DNA of 64,000 bases from Patulibacter defluvii (GTDB taxonomy: Bacteria > Actinomycetota > Thermoleophilia > Solirubrobacterales > Solirubrobacteraceae): the NCBI RefSeq assembly GCF_034096925.1, contig NZ_JAWZSQ010000001.1, forward strand, positions 372,001-436,000. Direction: 5' to 3'. Below, piece by piece: positions 33,535 to 41,320 of this stretch. Position numbers and translations under genes: made by a program. Position 1 is the first letter of the stretch. Each line of letters starts with the position of its first letter. A model generated the notes under the pieces. It was not told the DNA's origin. It worked only from the letters and a program-made list of their open reading frames with translations, and ran no database searches.

Positions 33535-33564
33535 CCGCCGCGACGCACCGGTGCGTCGCGGCGG
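33535..33564. promoter_or_regulatory. Perfect 30-bp palindrome in rmlA leader
   Basis: CCGCCGCGACGCACC is followed without a gap by its exact reverse complement, centred between 33549 and 33550, 27 bases before the rmlA start codon. It may be an operator for a dimeric regulator, or fold as a hairpin in the mRNA leader. Confidence 0.65.
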
Positions 33565-33590
33565 CCCGGCCACCGATAGCCTGCCCCGCG

Positions 33591-34664
33591 ATGTCGCAGC
33601 TCAAGGGCCTGATCCTCTCGGGCGGTCGGGGCACCCGCCTGCGCCCGATCACGCACACCTCGGCGAAGCAGCTGGTCCCGGTCGCCAACCAGCCGGTGCT
33701 GTTCTACGGCATCCGCTCGATGGTCGAGGCGGGGGTGACCGACATCGGGATCATCCTCAACCCGGAGACCGGCGGCGAGATCCGCGAGGCCTGCGGCGAC
33801 GGCTCCCGCTTCGGCGCCCGCCTGACCTTCATCGAGCAGGCGTCGCCGGATGGGCTGGCCCACGCGGTCCTGACCGCCGAGCCGTTCCTCGGCGACTCGC
33901 CGTTCGTCATGTACTTGGGCGACAACCTGCTCCAGGGCGGCCTGACCGGGCTGGTCCAGCAGTTCCAGGACAACCGCCCGGACGCGATGATCCTGCTCCA
34001 GCCGGTCGACGATCCGCGCCAGTACGGCGTCGCCGAGCTGCACGACGGCCGGGTGACCCGGCTGGTCGAGAAGCCGGCCGAGCCGAAGAGCGACCTGGCG
34101 CTGGTCGGGGTCTACCTGTTCACCAAGCGGATCCTCGAGGCGGCGAAGGCGATCCAGCCCTCGGCCCGCGGCGAGCTGGAGATCACCGACGCGATCCAGT
34201 GGATCGTCGACCAGGGCGACCGGGTCGAGCCGCACGTCGTCCACGGCTGGTGGAAGGACACCGGCAAGCTGGCCGACATGCTCGAGGCCAACCGCCTGAT
34301 CCTCGACGTGATCGAGCGTCGCGTCGACGGCGAGGTGGTCGACAGCCAGATCGACGGCCGGGTGGTGGTCGAGGCCGGCGCCCGGCTCGAGCGCGCCGTC
34401 GTCCGCGGCCCGGTCGTGATCGGTGCCGACGCGGTGATCACCGACTCCTACATCGGCCCCTACAGCTCGATCGCGGCCGGCGCCGTCGTCGAGCGGTCCG
34501 AGGTCGAGCACTCGATCCTGCTCGAACGGGCCCAGCTGATCGGGCTCGAGGGCCGGATCGAGTCCTCGCTGCTCGGCCGCGACGTGGTCGTCCGGCGCGG
34601 CGAGCGGACCCCGCGCGCCTTCCGCTTCATGGTCGGCGACAACTCCGAGATCGAGATCCTCTAG
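33591..34664 (+). CDS. rmlA: Glucose-1-phosphate thymidylyltransferase
   Basis: The 357-residue nucleotidyltransferase converts glucose-1-phosphate and dTTP to dTDP-glucose, the first step of dTDP-L-rhamnose synthesis. The signature GGRGTRLRPIT...KQLVPV is at residues 11-31, with LGDNLLQGG (about 107) for Mg2+ and substrate, and VEKPAEPKSDLALVGVYLF in the middle. The C-terminal third (about 245-357) shows left-handed beta-helix-like hexapeptides (VVEAGARLERAVVRGPVVIG), the long archaeal/actinobacterial-type form rather than the 290-residue E. coli form. The next gene, rmlD, starts 12 bases later. Confidence 0.92.
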   Translation: MSQLKGLILSGGRGTRLRPITHTSAKQLVPVANQPVLFYGIRSMVEAGVTDIGIILNPETGGEIREACGDGSRFGARLTFIEQASPDGLAHAVLTAEPFLGDSPFVMYLGDNLLQGGLTGLVQQFQDNRPDAMILLQPVDDPRQYGVAELHDGRVTRLVEKPAEPKSDLALVGVYLFTKRILEAAKAIQPSARGELEITDAIQWIVDQGDRVEPHVVHGWWKDTGKLADMLEANRLILDVIERRVDGEVVDSQIDGRVVVEAGARLERAVVRGPVVIGADAVITDSYIGPYSSIAAGAVVERSEVEHSILLERAQLIGLEGRIESSLLGRDVVVRRGERTPRAFRFMVGDNSEIEIL

Positions 34665-34676
34665 GCGGTCGGGGCG

Positions 34677-35636
34677 ATGGGCTTCGTGCGCCAGGGCGAG
34701 ATCGCCCGCCTGGGACCGAACACGATCATCCGCCCCAACCGCGGGCAGTTCGAGCGCGAGGACTCCGACGCGCCGGCCGCCTCGCCCCAGCGGCGGCGGC
34801 TGGTCGTGGTCGGGGCGGGCGGGATGCTCGGGCAGCGGGTGGTCGACGTCGCCCGCGTCCACGGCTGGGACGTGACCGCCGCGCCGCGGGCGGAGATCGA
34901 CATCACCAACCTCGACCTGACCGTGCGGACGCTCGAGGCGCTGTCGCCGGCGGTGGTGATCAACTGCGCCGCCTTCACCGACGTCGACGGGGCCGAGGAG
35001 CGCGAGGCCGAGGCGCTGCGGGTCAACGGCGAGGGGGCCGGCAACCTGGCCAAGGCGACGGCGGCGCTGGGGGCGCGGCTGGTCCACGTCTCGACCGACT
35101 ACGTCTTCGCCGGCGACGCCACCGCGCCCTACCCCGAGGACGCCCCGACCGCGCCCCAGGGGGCCTACGGCCGCACCAAGCTGGCCGGCGAGCAGCAGGT
35201 GGCCGAGCACAACCCGAACCACCTGATCTGCCGCACCGCCTGGGTCTTCGGCAGCGGCGGACGCAACTTCGTCGACACGATGGTCGGCCTGGCCCGCGAC
35301 CGCGACGAGGTCCAGGTGGTCGACGACCAGATCGGCTCGCCGACCTGGACCGGGCACCTGGCGCCGGCGCTGGTGCGGCTGGCCGCCACCGACGCGACCG
35401 GCGTCGCCCACACCGCCGGCGGCGGCCAGGTCAGCTGGTGCGGGCTCGCGGCCGAGGTCTTCGCCGCGATCGGCGGCGGCACCCGCGCCGTGCCCGTCAC
35501 CACCGACGCCTTCCCGCGGCCGGCGAAGCGACCGGCCTGGAGCGTCCTCGCCACCACCCGCGACGACGTGCCGCCGCTGCCCGACTGGCGCGAGGGCGTC
35601 CGCGCGCACCTGCTGGAGACCGGCGCCGCGGCCTGA
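34677..35636 (+). CDS. rmlD: dTDP-4-dehydrorhamnose reductase
   Basis: The 319-residue NADPH-dependent reductase catalyses the last step to dTDP-L-rhamnose. The Rossmann motif VVGAGGMLGQRV begins near residue 43, followed by VINCAAFTDVDGAE, VSTDYVFAGD and the YGRTK of the YxxxK active site. The first 38 residues (MGFVRQGEIARLGPNTIIRP and on) are an extension not found in typical RmlD; there is no good alternative start closer to the Rossmann fold. It is co-transcribed with rmlA. An rmlC epimerase gene is not in the window. Confidence 0.92.
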   Translation: MGFVRQGEIARLGPNTIIRPNRGQFEREDSDAPAASPQRRRLVVVGAGGMLGQRVVDVARVHGWDVTAAPRAEIDITNLDLTVRTLEALSPAVVINCAAFTDVDGAEEREAEALRVNGEGAGNLAKATAALGARLVHVSTDYVFAGDATAPYPEDAPTAPQGAYGRTKLAGEQQVAEHNPNHLICRTAWVFGSGGRNFVDTMVGLARDRDEVQVVDDQIGSPTWTGHLAPALVRLAATDATGVAHTAGGGQVSWCGLAAEVFAAIGGGTRAVPVTTDAFPRPAKRPAWSVLATTRDDVPPLPDWREGVRAHLLETGAAA

Positions 35637-35643
35637 GCGGCGC

Positions 35644-36071
35644 TCAGGCCGGCTGGTCGGCGGCCGCGGGCTCGGCCTTCGGGGCCTCCGGCGCGCGCGC
35701 ATCCGCAGCTCGCCGGCCAGGTCCTGGATCCGGGCCCGCGAGGCGCCCCAGCCGCGCACCTGCTCCTCGCGCACCAGCGTCCAGCGACGGCGGACCTCGA
35801 TCGTCCACGGCACCGGCGCGAACGCCCGCAGCAGCAGGAACAGCGGCAGCAGCACGACCAGCAGCAGCAGCTCGGCGAGCAGGATCGTCAGCACGATCAG
35901 GGCCGGGATCGCCAGGATCAGCAGGAAGATGCCGATGATCGCGCTGATCGGGTCGTCGCCGAGCCCGCCGACGTCGACCGGCATGTCCGGCACGTCGCGC
36001 ACCCGCCGCCGCCACGGCAGCCATCGGCGGCGCACCCGCCACGTCGTTCCGTCGGGATCCTGGACCTTCAT
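35644..36071 (-). pseudogene. Small membrane protein broken by a GC-repeat frameshift
   Basis: From the ATG at 36071 the frame encodes a basic N-terminus and two strongly hydrophobic spans (IIGIFLLILAIPALIVLTIL and LLLLVVLLPLFLLLRAF), then AGELRMRA. At the dinucleotide tract (GC)5 (35691-35700) this frame runs on for hundreds of residues antisense to rmlD. The other frame ends naturally in APEAPKAEPAAADQPA with a stop at 35644. Removing one GC unit restores one protein of about 142 residues. It may be a sequencing error, a real mutation or a slippage switch. The function is unknown. Confidence 0.6.
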
Positions 36072-36162
36072 CCGGCCGCGGATTCAACCGCGAACGGCGC
36101 CCGATGTCACGTTCCGGTCGCTGACCGACCGGAACGTCACGTGGAGCGCTAGGCGGTGCGGA

Positions 36163-36549
36163 CTAGTCGCGGGGCGCGTAGCGGTGGTGGATGCCCACCG
36201 AGTTGCCGTCCGGGTCCTCGAAGTAGGCCTGGAAGCAGACGCCGCTGTCGATCACGTCGGTCTTGAAGGTCACCCCGCGCGCCTCCAGCTCCGCCTTGGC
36301 GGCCTCGAAGTCGTCGACGTGGAGCGCGATCGGGTGGCCGTGGGGGCGGAACTCGATCCCGAACGCGGCCGACTCCATCACGGCGATGGTCAGGCTGCCG
36401 GTCTCGAACTCGCCGGCGGGCATCTGGCCCCAGCGGGCCGAGCACGGCAGGCCCAGGACCTCGGTGTAGAACTGGTGCGCGCGCTCGAAGTCCTGGGTCG
36501 GGATGGCGACGAAGTCGACGCCGTTGACGATCGGGGTGGTGGTGCTCAT
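36163..36549 (-). CDS. VOC-family (glyoxalase/bleomycin resistance-like) protein
   Basis: The 128-residue protein has the paired beta-alpha-beta-beta-beta modules of the VOC superfamily: GVDFVAIPTQDFERAHQFYT then VLGLP, HPIALHVDDFEAAKAELEAR and, near the end, FEDPDGNSVGIHHRY with the metal-site Glu/His candidates. It is likely a metal-dependent lyase, dioxygenase-like or binding protein; the substrate is unknown. The ATG at 36549 has an AGGAGGG ribosome site, so it is preferred over a start 11 codons upstream. It is divergent from rmlB. Confidence 0.88.
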   Translation of the reverse strand: MSTTTPIVNGVDFVAIPTQDFERAHQFYTEVLGLPCSARWGQMPAGEFETGSLTIAVMESAAFGIEFRPHGHPIALHVDDFEAAKAELEARGVTFKTDVIDSGVCFQAYFEDPDGNSVGIHHRYAPRD

Positions 36550-36635
36550 GGGGACCCTCCTGGTGGCTGACGGACCACGCAAGCAAGACGGCCGGCGCCG
36601 CCGCTGTCAAGGGCACGACGATACCCTCAGCGGCG

Positions 36636-37631
36636 ATGCGGATCCTCGTTTGCGGTGGTGCCGGCTTCATCGGCTCGGCGTTCGTGCACCAGCGGGTCGC
36701 GGCCGGCGACGACGTGCGGGTGCTCGACGCCCTCACCTACGCCGGTCGCGAGGAGAACCTCGACGGCCTCGGCGTCGACCTGGTGATCGGCCGGATCGAG
36801 GACCCGAACGCGGTCGAGCAGGCCGCCGCCGACGTCGACGCGATCGTCAACTTCGCCGCCGAGACCCACGTCGACCGCTCGATCCTCGACGCCCAGGCGT
36901 TCGTCACCACCAACGCCGTCGGCACCTTCACGCTGCTGGAGGAGGCCCGCCGGCGCGGCGTCCGCTTCGTCCAGGTCTCGACCGACGAGGTCTACGGCTC
37001 GATCGACGACGGCGCCTTCACCGAGCAGCACCCGCTCGAGCCGTCGTCGCCCTACAGCGCCTCGAAGGCCGGCGCCGACCTGATGGTGCTGGCCGCGCAC
37101 CACACCTACGGCCAGGACGTCGTGATCGCCCGCGGGTCGAACTGCTACGGACCGCGGCAGTTCCCCGAGAAGCTGATCCCGATCATGGTCCTGAACGCGA
37201 TCCACGGCGGGCCGCTGCCGGTCTACGGCGACGGCCAGCAGGTCCGCACCTGGCTCCACGTCGACGACTTCGCCTCGGGGATCCACGCGGTGCTGGAGCA
37301 CGGCGCCGCCGGCCAGGCCTACAACGTCGGCGGGGCGAAGGAGAAGGTCAACCTGGACGTCGTCGAGCGGATCGTCGGCCTGACCGAGGCGTCGCCGGCC
37401 CAGGTCAAGCACGTCGAGGACCGGCTCGGCCACGACCGCCGCTACGCGCTCGACTCCACGAAGCTCCAGCAGCTGGCCGGCTGGGCGCCGCGGGTCGACT
37501 TCGACGAGGGCGGCTTGGAGTCGACCGTCCACTGGTACCGCGACCACGAGTGGTGGTGGCGGCCGCTGGTCCAGACCGCCGAGTACCGCGCCTACTACCG
37601 GCGCGTCTACGACCGCGACCCGGACTTCTAG
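36636..37631 (+). CDS. rmlB: dTDP-glucose 4,6-dehydratase
   Basis: The 331-residue extended short-chain dehydrogenase converts dTDP-glucose to dTDP-4-keto-6-deoxyglucose. GGAGFIGSAFV (NAD binding) is at residues 7-17, VNFAAETHVDRSI at about 70, VSTDEVYGSI with the catalytic TDE at about 120, YSASKAGAD (YxxxK) at about 145, and NCYGPRQFPEKLIPIM at about 169. It supplies the intermediate between RmlA and RmlD in dTDP-rhamnose synthesis but is separated from them by two minus-strand genes. TACCCT eight bases before the ATG suggests its own leaderless transcript. Confidence 0.94.
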   Translation: MRILVCGGAGFIGSAFVHQRVAAGDDVRVLDALTYAGREENLDGLGVDLVIGRIEDPNAVEQAAADVDAIVNFAAETHVDRSILDAQAFVTTNAVGTFTLLEEARRRGVRFVQVSTDEVYGSIDDGAFTEQHPLEPSSPYSASKAGADLMVLAAHHTYGQDVVIARGSNCYGPRQFPEKLIPIMVLNAIHGGPLPVYGDGQQVRTWLHVDDFASGIHAVLEHGAAGQAYNVGGAKEKVNLDVVERIVGLTEASPAQVKHVEDRLGHDRRYALDSTKLQQLAGWAPRVDFDEGGLESTVHWYRDHEWWWRPLVQTAEYRAYYRRVYDRDPDF

Positions 37632-37641
37632 GCCGGAGCCG

Positions 37642-37662
37642 GCCGGGGCGAACCGCCCCGGC
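37642..37662. terminator. Bidirectional hairpin terminator
   Basis: GCCGGGGCG (37642-37650) pairs exactly with CGCCCCGGC (37654-37662) around an AAC loop, between rmlB and the convergent lipoprotein gene, whose stop codon begins in the right arm. Confidence 0.75.
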
Positions 37663-38141
37663 TACTGCTTCTTGGCGTCGCCGCCCTCGACGCGGCCGTG
37701 GACGGTGCTGTCGAGCTTCCAGCTGTTGCCGCCCTCGCGGACCAGCGTGATCGTGTCGGTCCGCTTGTCGTCGCCGGAGACCTTCAGCTCGACCGTCGCC
37801 TTCGCCTGGTCGCCCTCGATCGTGACGTCCTGGACGCTCATGTCGATCGGGTCGGCGTCGTCGAGCGCCTTGCGGGTGACCTTCTCGCAGCCGCCGCGGG
37901 CGTCGAGCTGGGCGACGAGCCGCTTGGACAGCAGCTGGCGGCAGACGGTCCGCGCGCCGTTGTTGTCCTTCTGCTCGTCGTCGTAGGCGTCGTCGAGCGC
38001 CTCGACGGTGTTGGCGACCTGCGCCTTGACCCCCGAGAAGTCCTTGCTCTTCGAGGTGTTCGTCGGCGCGCAGCCGACGGCGCCGAGGGCGAGCGAGCCT
38101 GCGGCGAGCAGCAGGGCCAGACGGGAGCGGCGGTCGGTCAC
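37662..38141 (-). CDS. Secreted lipoprotein with folded C-terminal domain
   Basis: The 159-residue product starts at a GTG and has a lipoprotein signal (RLALLLAAGSLALGAVGC, modified Cys near residue 23). A polar linker and a domain of about 120 residues follow, with two Cys (TVCRQLLSK, GGCEKVT) and a C-terminal strand set (QAKATVELKVSG, TDTITLVREGGNSWKLDS). It resembles the NTF2-like folds seen in secreted actinobacterial lipoproteins, which is an inference. TACCGT eight bases before the GTG and no ribosome site point to a leaderless mRNA. Confidence 0.75.
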   Translation of the reverse strand: MTDRRSRLALLLAAGSLALGAVGCAPTNTSKSKDFSGVKAQVANTVEALDDAYDDEQKDNNGARTVCRQLLSKRLVAQLDARGGCEKVTRKALDDADPIDMSVQDVTIEGDQAKATVELKVSGDDKRTDTITLVREGGNSWKLDSTVHGRVEGGDAKKQ

Positions 38142-38187
38142 GGCAGCGAACGGTACCGGAGGGCCTCGCCGCGGGTACCTTCCGGAG

Positions 38188-38859
38188 GTGGCCACGACCC
38201 TCAGCGAGCTCGAGCGGCGCGTCGTCGCCTGCCGGGCCTGCCCGCGACTGGTGGCCTGGCGCGAGGAGGTCGCCCGGACCAAGCGCGCCGCCTTCCGCGA
38301 CGAGGTCTACTGGGGACGGCCGATCCCCGGCTTCGGCGACCCGGCGGCCTGCGTGCTGCTGCTCGGCCTGGCCCCGGCCGCCCACGGCGCCAACCGCACC
38401 GGCCGGATCTTCACCGGCGACCGCTCGGGCGACTTCCTGTTCGCGTCGCTGCACCGGACCGGCTTCGCCAACCAGCCGACCGCCGTCTCGCGCGACGACG
38501 GACTGGCGCTGCGCGACTGCTGGATCACCGCGATGGTCCGCTGCGCGCCGCCGGCCAACAAGCCGACGCCGGCCGAGCGCGACGCCTGCCGGCCGTGGAC
38601 GGTGGCCGAGCTCGACCTGCTGCCGAACGTCCGCACGCTGGTCTGCCTGGGGCAGTTCGCCTGGGACGGGGCGCTGCGGCTGCTGGCCGCGCGCGGGATC
38701 GACGTCCCCCGTCCGCGGCCGCGGTTCGGCCACGGGGCGGAGGTGACGATCGGCCCCTACCGGCTGCTCGGCACCTTCCACCCCAGCCAGCAGAACACCT
38801 TCACCGGGCGGCTGACCCCGGCGATGCTCGACGCGGTGCTGGCCCGCGCCGCGGCCTGA
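38188..38859 (+). CDS. Uracil-DNA glycosylase, family 5 (UdgB-like)
   Basis: The 223-residue protein should remove uracil from DNA. It has the iron-sulfur-type N-terminus with paired Cys (VACRACPRLVAWREE), the glycosylase motif 1 GLAPAAHGANRTGRIFTGDR without the usual catalytic acid, a characteristic of family 5, and the late GTFHPSQQN motif. Other Cys (MVRCAPP, LVCLGQ) could complete the cluster. The GTG start is six bases after TACCTT; the neighbouring divergent lipoprotein gene shares this 46-base promoter gap. The stop directly abuts that of the convergent gene (TGATCA). Confidence 0.9.
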   Translation: MATTLSELERRVVACRACPRLVAWREEVARTKRAAFRDEVYWGRPIPGFGDPAACVLLLGLAPAAHGANRTGRIFTGDRSGDFLFASLHRTGFANQPTAVSRDDGLALRDCWITAMVRCAPPANKPTPAERDACRPWTVAELDLLPNVRTLVCLGQFAWDGALRLLAARGIDVPRPRPRFGHGAEVTIGPYRLLGTFHPSQQNTFTGRLTPAMLDAVLARAAA

Positions 38860-39930
38860 TCAGGCGTCGGGGCAGGTCTTCGGCAGCAGCGGCCAGCGCG
38901 ACGGCGGCAGCGCCCGCTGCATCGCCCGCGCCATCGCGGTCAGCTTCGGCGTCACCGCCTCGAGCCCGCCGCGGGCGTCGGCGGCGACCGCCACCGCGAC
39001 CCCCCGCGACCCGCGCCGCAGGACCCCGTACTGGACGGCGACGTAGCGGCCGCCGGCCTCCGGTCCCCAGCCGCCCTTGAAGCCGATCGTGGCGCCCCAG
39101 GCGGGAGTGCCGAGGCCCCACCGCTGGTCGCCGGAGACCTGCCGCATCAGCCCCAGCACGAAGCGCGTGTCCTCGGTCGAGAGCACGCAGCTGCCGGCCA
39201 GGCCGCCGTAGAAGCGGACGCCGTCGGTCAGCCGCAGGGTGGTCTGGCCGAAGGTGGTGAACGAGCCGCGGCGGCGGCGGTTGACGGCGATCGCGCGGCC
39301 GCTGCCGGCGCGCAGCGCCTCCTCGACCTGAGCCGAGGCGCCGTCGACGCCGCCGAACCGCCGCTCCAGCTCGGCGAAGAGCGCGAGCGCGGCGGCGTTG
39401 TCGGAGACGGTCAGGGCACGGGTGGCCAGCCGCCGCTCGTCGGCGGTCGGCGTGCGGCCGCCGGAGAGCTGGCCGGCGCGGCGGGCGCGCAGCACCGCGG
39501 CCAGCACCGGCACCTTGGCGCTGCTCCAGGCGTGGGTCGCCGCGCGGCCGGCGCGGACGACGACGCCGGGACCGATCGTGCCGACGGCGGCACCGGTCCC
39601 GGAACCGCCGGCGCGGACGGCAGCGTCGGCGGCCCGCTGCAGCGGGGCCCGCGGCGACGGGGTCGCGGCCGGCGCCTCGCTGGTGGCCGCGGTCCGGACG
39701 CTGGTCGGCTCCTGCTCGACCGGCGGCTCGCTGTCGTCGTGGGCGGTCGGCGGCTCGCCCGACGGGGTCACGGCGGGCGGCATCGCCGAGCTGGTCCGGG
39801 CCGCCGCCGGGTCGCGGTCGTCGCCGCCGCAGGCCGCCAGCGGCAGCCCGGCGGCGAGCGTGACGAGCAGGGCGAGCGGGACGGACCGGCCGGACGGGAC
39901 GCGGCGACCAGGGGCGTCGGGGCGGCGCAT
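38860..39930 (-). CDS. Class-A beta-lactamase-like serine hydrolase lipoprotein
   Basis: The 356-residue product has a lipoprotein signal (Cys34 in LAAC), a Ser/Thr/Pro-rich linker to about residue 95, and a penicillin-recognising fold. SSAK at 136-139 is the SxxK motif, SDN at 176-178, and a KGG box in GFKGGWG near 287 replaces KTG. This fits the secreted class-A beta-lactamase-like hydrolases of actinobacteria. I cannot find the Glu166-type omega-loop residue with certainty, so beta-lactam hydrolysis is not assured. TAGGGT lies eight bases before the ATG. Confidence 0.85.
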   Translation of the reverse strand: MRRPDAPGRRVPSGRSVPLALLVTLAAGLPLAACGGDDRDPAAARTSSAMPPAVTPSGEPPTAHDDSEPPVEQEPTSVRTAATSEAPAATPSPRAPLQRAADAAVRAGGSGTGAAVGTIGPGVVVRAGRAATHAWSSAKVPVLAAVLRARRAGQLSGGRTPTADERRLATRALTVSDNAAALALFAELERRFGGVDGASAQVEEALRAGSGRAIAVNRRRRGSFTTFGQTTLRLTDGVRFYGGLAGSCVLSTEDTRFVLGLMRQVSGDQRWGLGTPAWGATIGFKGGWGPEAGGRYVAVQYGVLRRGSRGVAVAVAADARGGLEAVTPKLTAMARAMQRALPPSRWPLLPKTCPDA

Positions 39931-40001
39931 GGGTGTCGACCCTACTCGCGGTGCCGCCCGCTCGCGACCACCGGCCGGGGGGTCGCGCTCCCCCGGCGTG
40001 A

Positions 40002-40634
40002 TCAGGCCGAGACGACCCGCCGGACCAGGTCGGTCCAGCCGGCGGCGAGCCGCTCGCGCGGCATCCCCAGCACGTGCCGCTGGTGCCAGACCAGGCTGGC
40101 GTCGAGGGTGCCGAGGAGGGCGTCGGTCAGCAGCTGCAGGTCGCCGTCGGCGCCGGCGTCGCGGAGCAGCGCGGAGACGTGGGTCGCGTGGACGCCGCGG
40201 GTCGGGTGGCTGAAGCGCTTCTCGGCACAGGACTCGGCCGCGCGCAGGATCTCGCCGTGCCGCTCGGCCATCTCCAGCCGCGCGTGGCCGAAGGCGATCA
40301 GCCGCTCGACCGGGTCGCCGCCGGGACCGAGCGGGGCAGGCCCGAAGAGGAACGCCTCCTGGAGGTCGGTCTCGGTGTGGTTGATCAGCGCGTGCATCAG
40401 GCCCGTGCGGTCGCCGAAGCGGCGGAAGACGGTGCCCTTGCCGACCTCGGCGGCGGCCGCGACCGCCTCCATCGTCACGTTGGCCACGCCCAGCTCGTCG
40501 ACCAGCCGCGCGGCGGCTTCGAGCAGCCGGCGGCGGTTGCGCGCGGCGTCGGCGCGCTCGTGCTCCGGCGCGTCGGCCATCGGCAGGGCCAGCGTCGGCA
40601 GCGAGGTGAGGGGAGCGGTGGGCGTGGCGGCCAC
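40002..40634 (-). CDS. TetR-family repressor
   Basis: The protein of about 210 residues starts at a GTG (VAATPTAPLTS), chosen because TACACT lies six bases upstream. The TetR helix-turn-helix is at about residues 28-75 (RNRRRLLEAAARLVDELGVA, then VTMEAVAAAAEVGKGTVFRR), with a helical C-terminus carrying WHQRHVLGMPRERLA. It is divergent from the NADPH:FMN reductase at 40753, and two GGACC-type palindromes lie in the gap, so it probably represses both genes in the absence of a ligand. Confidence 0.92.
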   Translation of the reverse strand: MAATPTAPLTSLPTLALPMADAPEHERADAARNRRRLLEAAARLVDELGVANVTMEAVAAAAEVGKGTVFRRFGDRTGLMHALINHTETDLQEAFLFGPAPLGPGGDPVERLIAFGHARLEMAERHGEILRAAESCAEKRFSHPTRGVHATHVSALLRDAGADGDLQLLTDALLGTLDASLVWHQRHVLGMPRERLAAGWTDLVRRVVSA

Positions 40635-40663
40635 CCACCGAGTGTAGCCGAGATCGACGAAGT

Positions 40664-40712
40664 GGACCACGGTCCGCTTTCTGCTACAACTTCTGGAGCG
40701 GACCGCGGTCCG
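40664..40712. promoter_or_regulatory. Pair of TetR operators flanking a promoter
   Basis: GGACCACGGTCC (40664-40675) and CGGACCGCGGTCCG (40699-40712) share GGACC-NN-GGTCC, with centres 36 bases apart. Between them lies a possible promoter for the reductase: GTGGAC as -35 (40662-40667, overlapping operator 1) and TACAAC as -10 (17 bases on). Bound repressor would cover both ends. Confidence 0.75.
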
Positions 40713-40752
40713 TTTCCTTCCCTCCTCGTCCCGACCCACTCAGGGAGCCCCC

Positions 40753-41310
40753 ATGACCCGCATCATCGGCATCTCCGGCAGCCTCCGTGCCGGCTCGCAC
40801 AACACCCAGCTGCTGGAGACGGCGGCGCGCAACGCCCCCGAGGGCGTCGAGATCGAGCTCTACACCGGCCTCGCCGACCTGCCGCTCTACAGCGAGGACG
40901 TCGACGGCGAGGGCGTGCCGGCGGCCGCCGCGGCCCTCCGCGAGCTGGTCGCCGGCGCCGACGCCGTCCTGATCGCCACGCCCGAGTACAACGGCTCGAC
41001 CCCCGGCGGGCTCAAGAACGCGATCGACTGGCTCTCGCGCCCCTACGCCGCCGGCGCGATCCAGGACAAGCCGGTCGCCGTCGTCGGCACCGCGCTTGGC
41101 CAGTACGGCGGCGTCTGGGCCCACGACGAGACCCGCAAGGCGCTCGGGATCGCCGGCGGTGCCGTGATCGAGGACGCCAAGGTCTCGGTCCCCAACTCGC
41201 TCGGCCGCTTCGCCGAGCTGCACCCGGCCGACGACGCCGAGGTCGTCGACCAGGTGGCCCAGGTCGTCCGCCAGCTGGTCGACGCGACCAAGCAGCCGGT
41301 CGCGGCCTGA
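40753..41310 (+). CDS. NADPH-dependent FMN reductase (quinone/chromate reductase-like)
   Basis: The 185-residue flavodoxin-fold protein has the FMN phosphate loop GISGSLRAGSHNT at residues 6-18, the PEYNGSTPGGLKNAIDW signature at about 78-94, and VVGTALGQYGGVW. This is the family of NADPH:FMN/quinone and chromate reductases acting in the cytosol against quinone or electrophile stress. A GGGAG ribosome site precedes the ATG. Control by the adjacent TetR protein is strongly suggested by the operator pair. Confidence 0.92.
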   Translation: MTRIIGISGSLRAGSHNTQLLETAARNAPEGVEIELYTGLADLPLYSEDVDGEGVPAAAAALRELVAGADAVLIATPEYNGSTPGGLKNAIDWLSRPYAAGAIQDKPVAVVGTALGQYGGVWAHDETRKALGIAGGAVIEDAKVSVPNSLGRFAELHPADDAEVVDQVAQVVRQLVDATKQPVAA

Positions 41311-41320
41311 GGGCGGCGCG

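Noticed and set aside
33153..36071. A minus-strand frame of about 970 codons opposite rmlA and rmlD
   Set aside because: Only its first 120 residues look like protein (the membrane protein); the rest is antisense shadow entered through the GC-tract frameshift.
38860..39930. Calling the serine hydrolase a confirmed beta-lactamase resistance gene
   Set aside because: SxxK, SDN and a KGG box are present, but the general-base Glu of class A enzymes could not be placed, so activity on beta-lactams is not supported.
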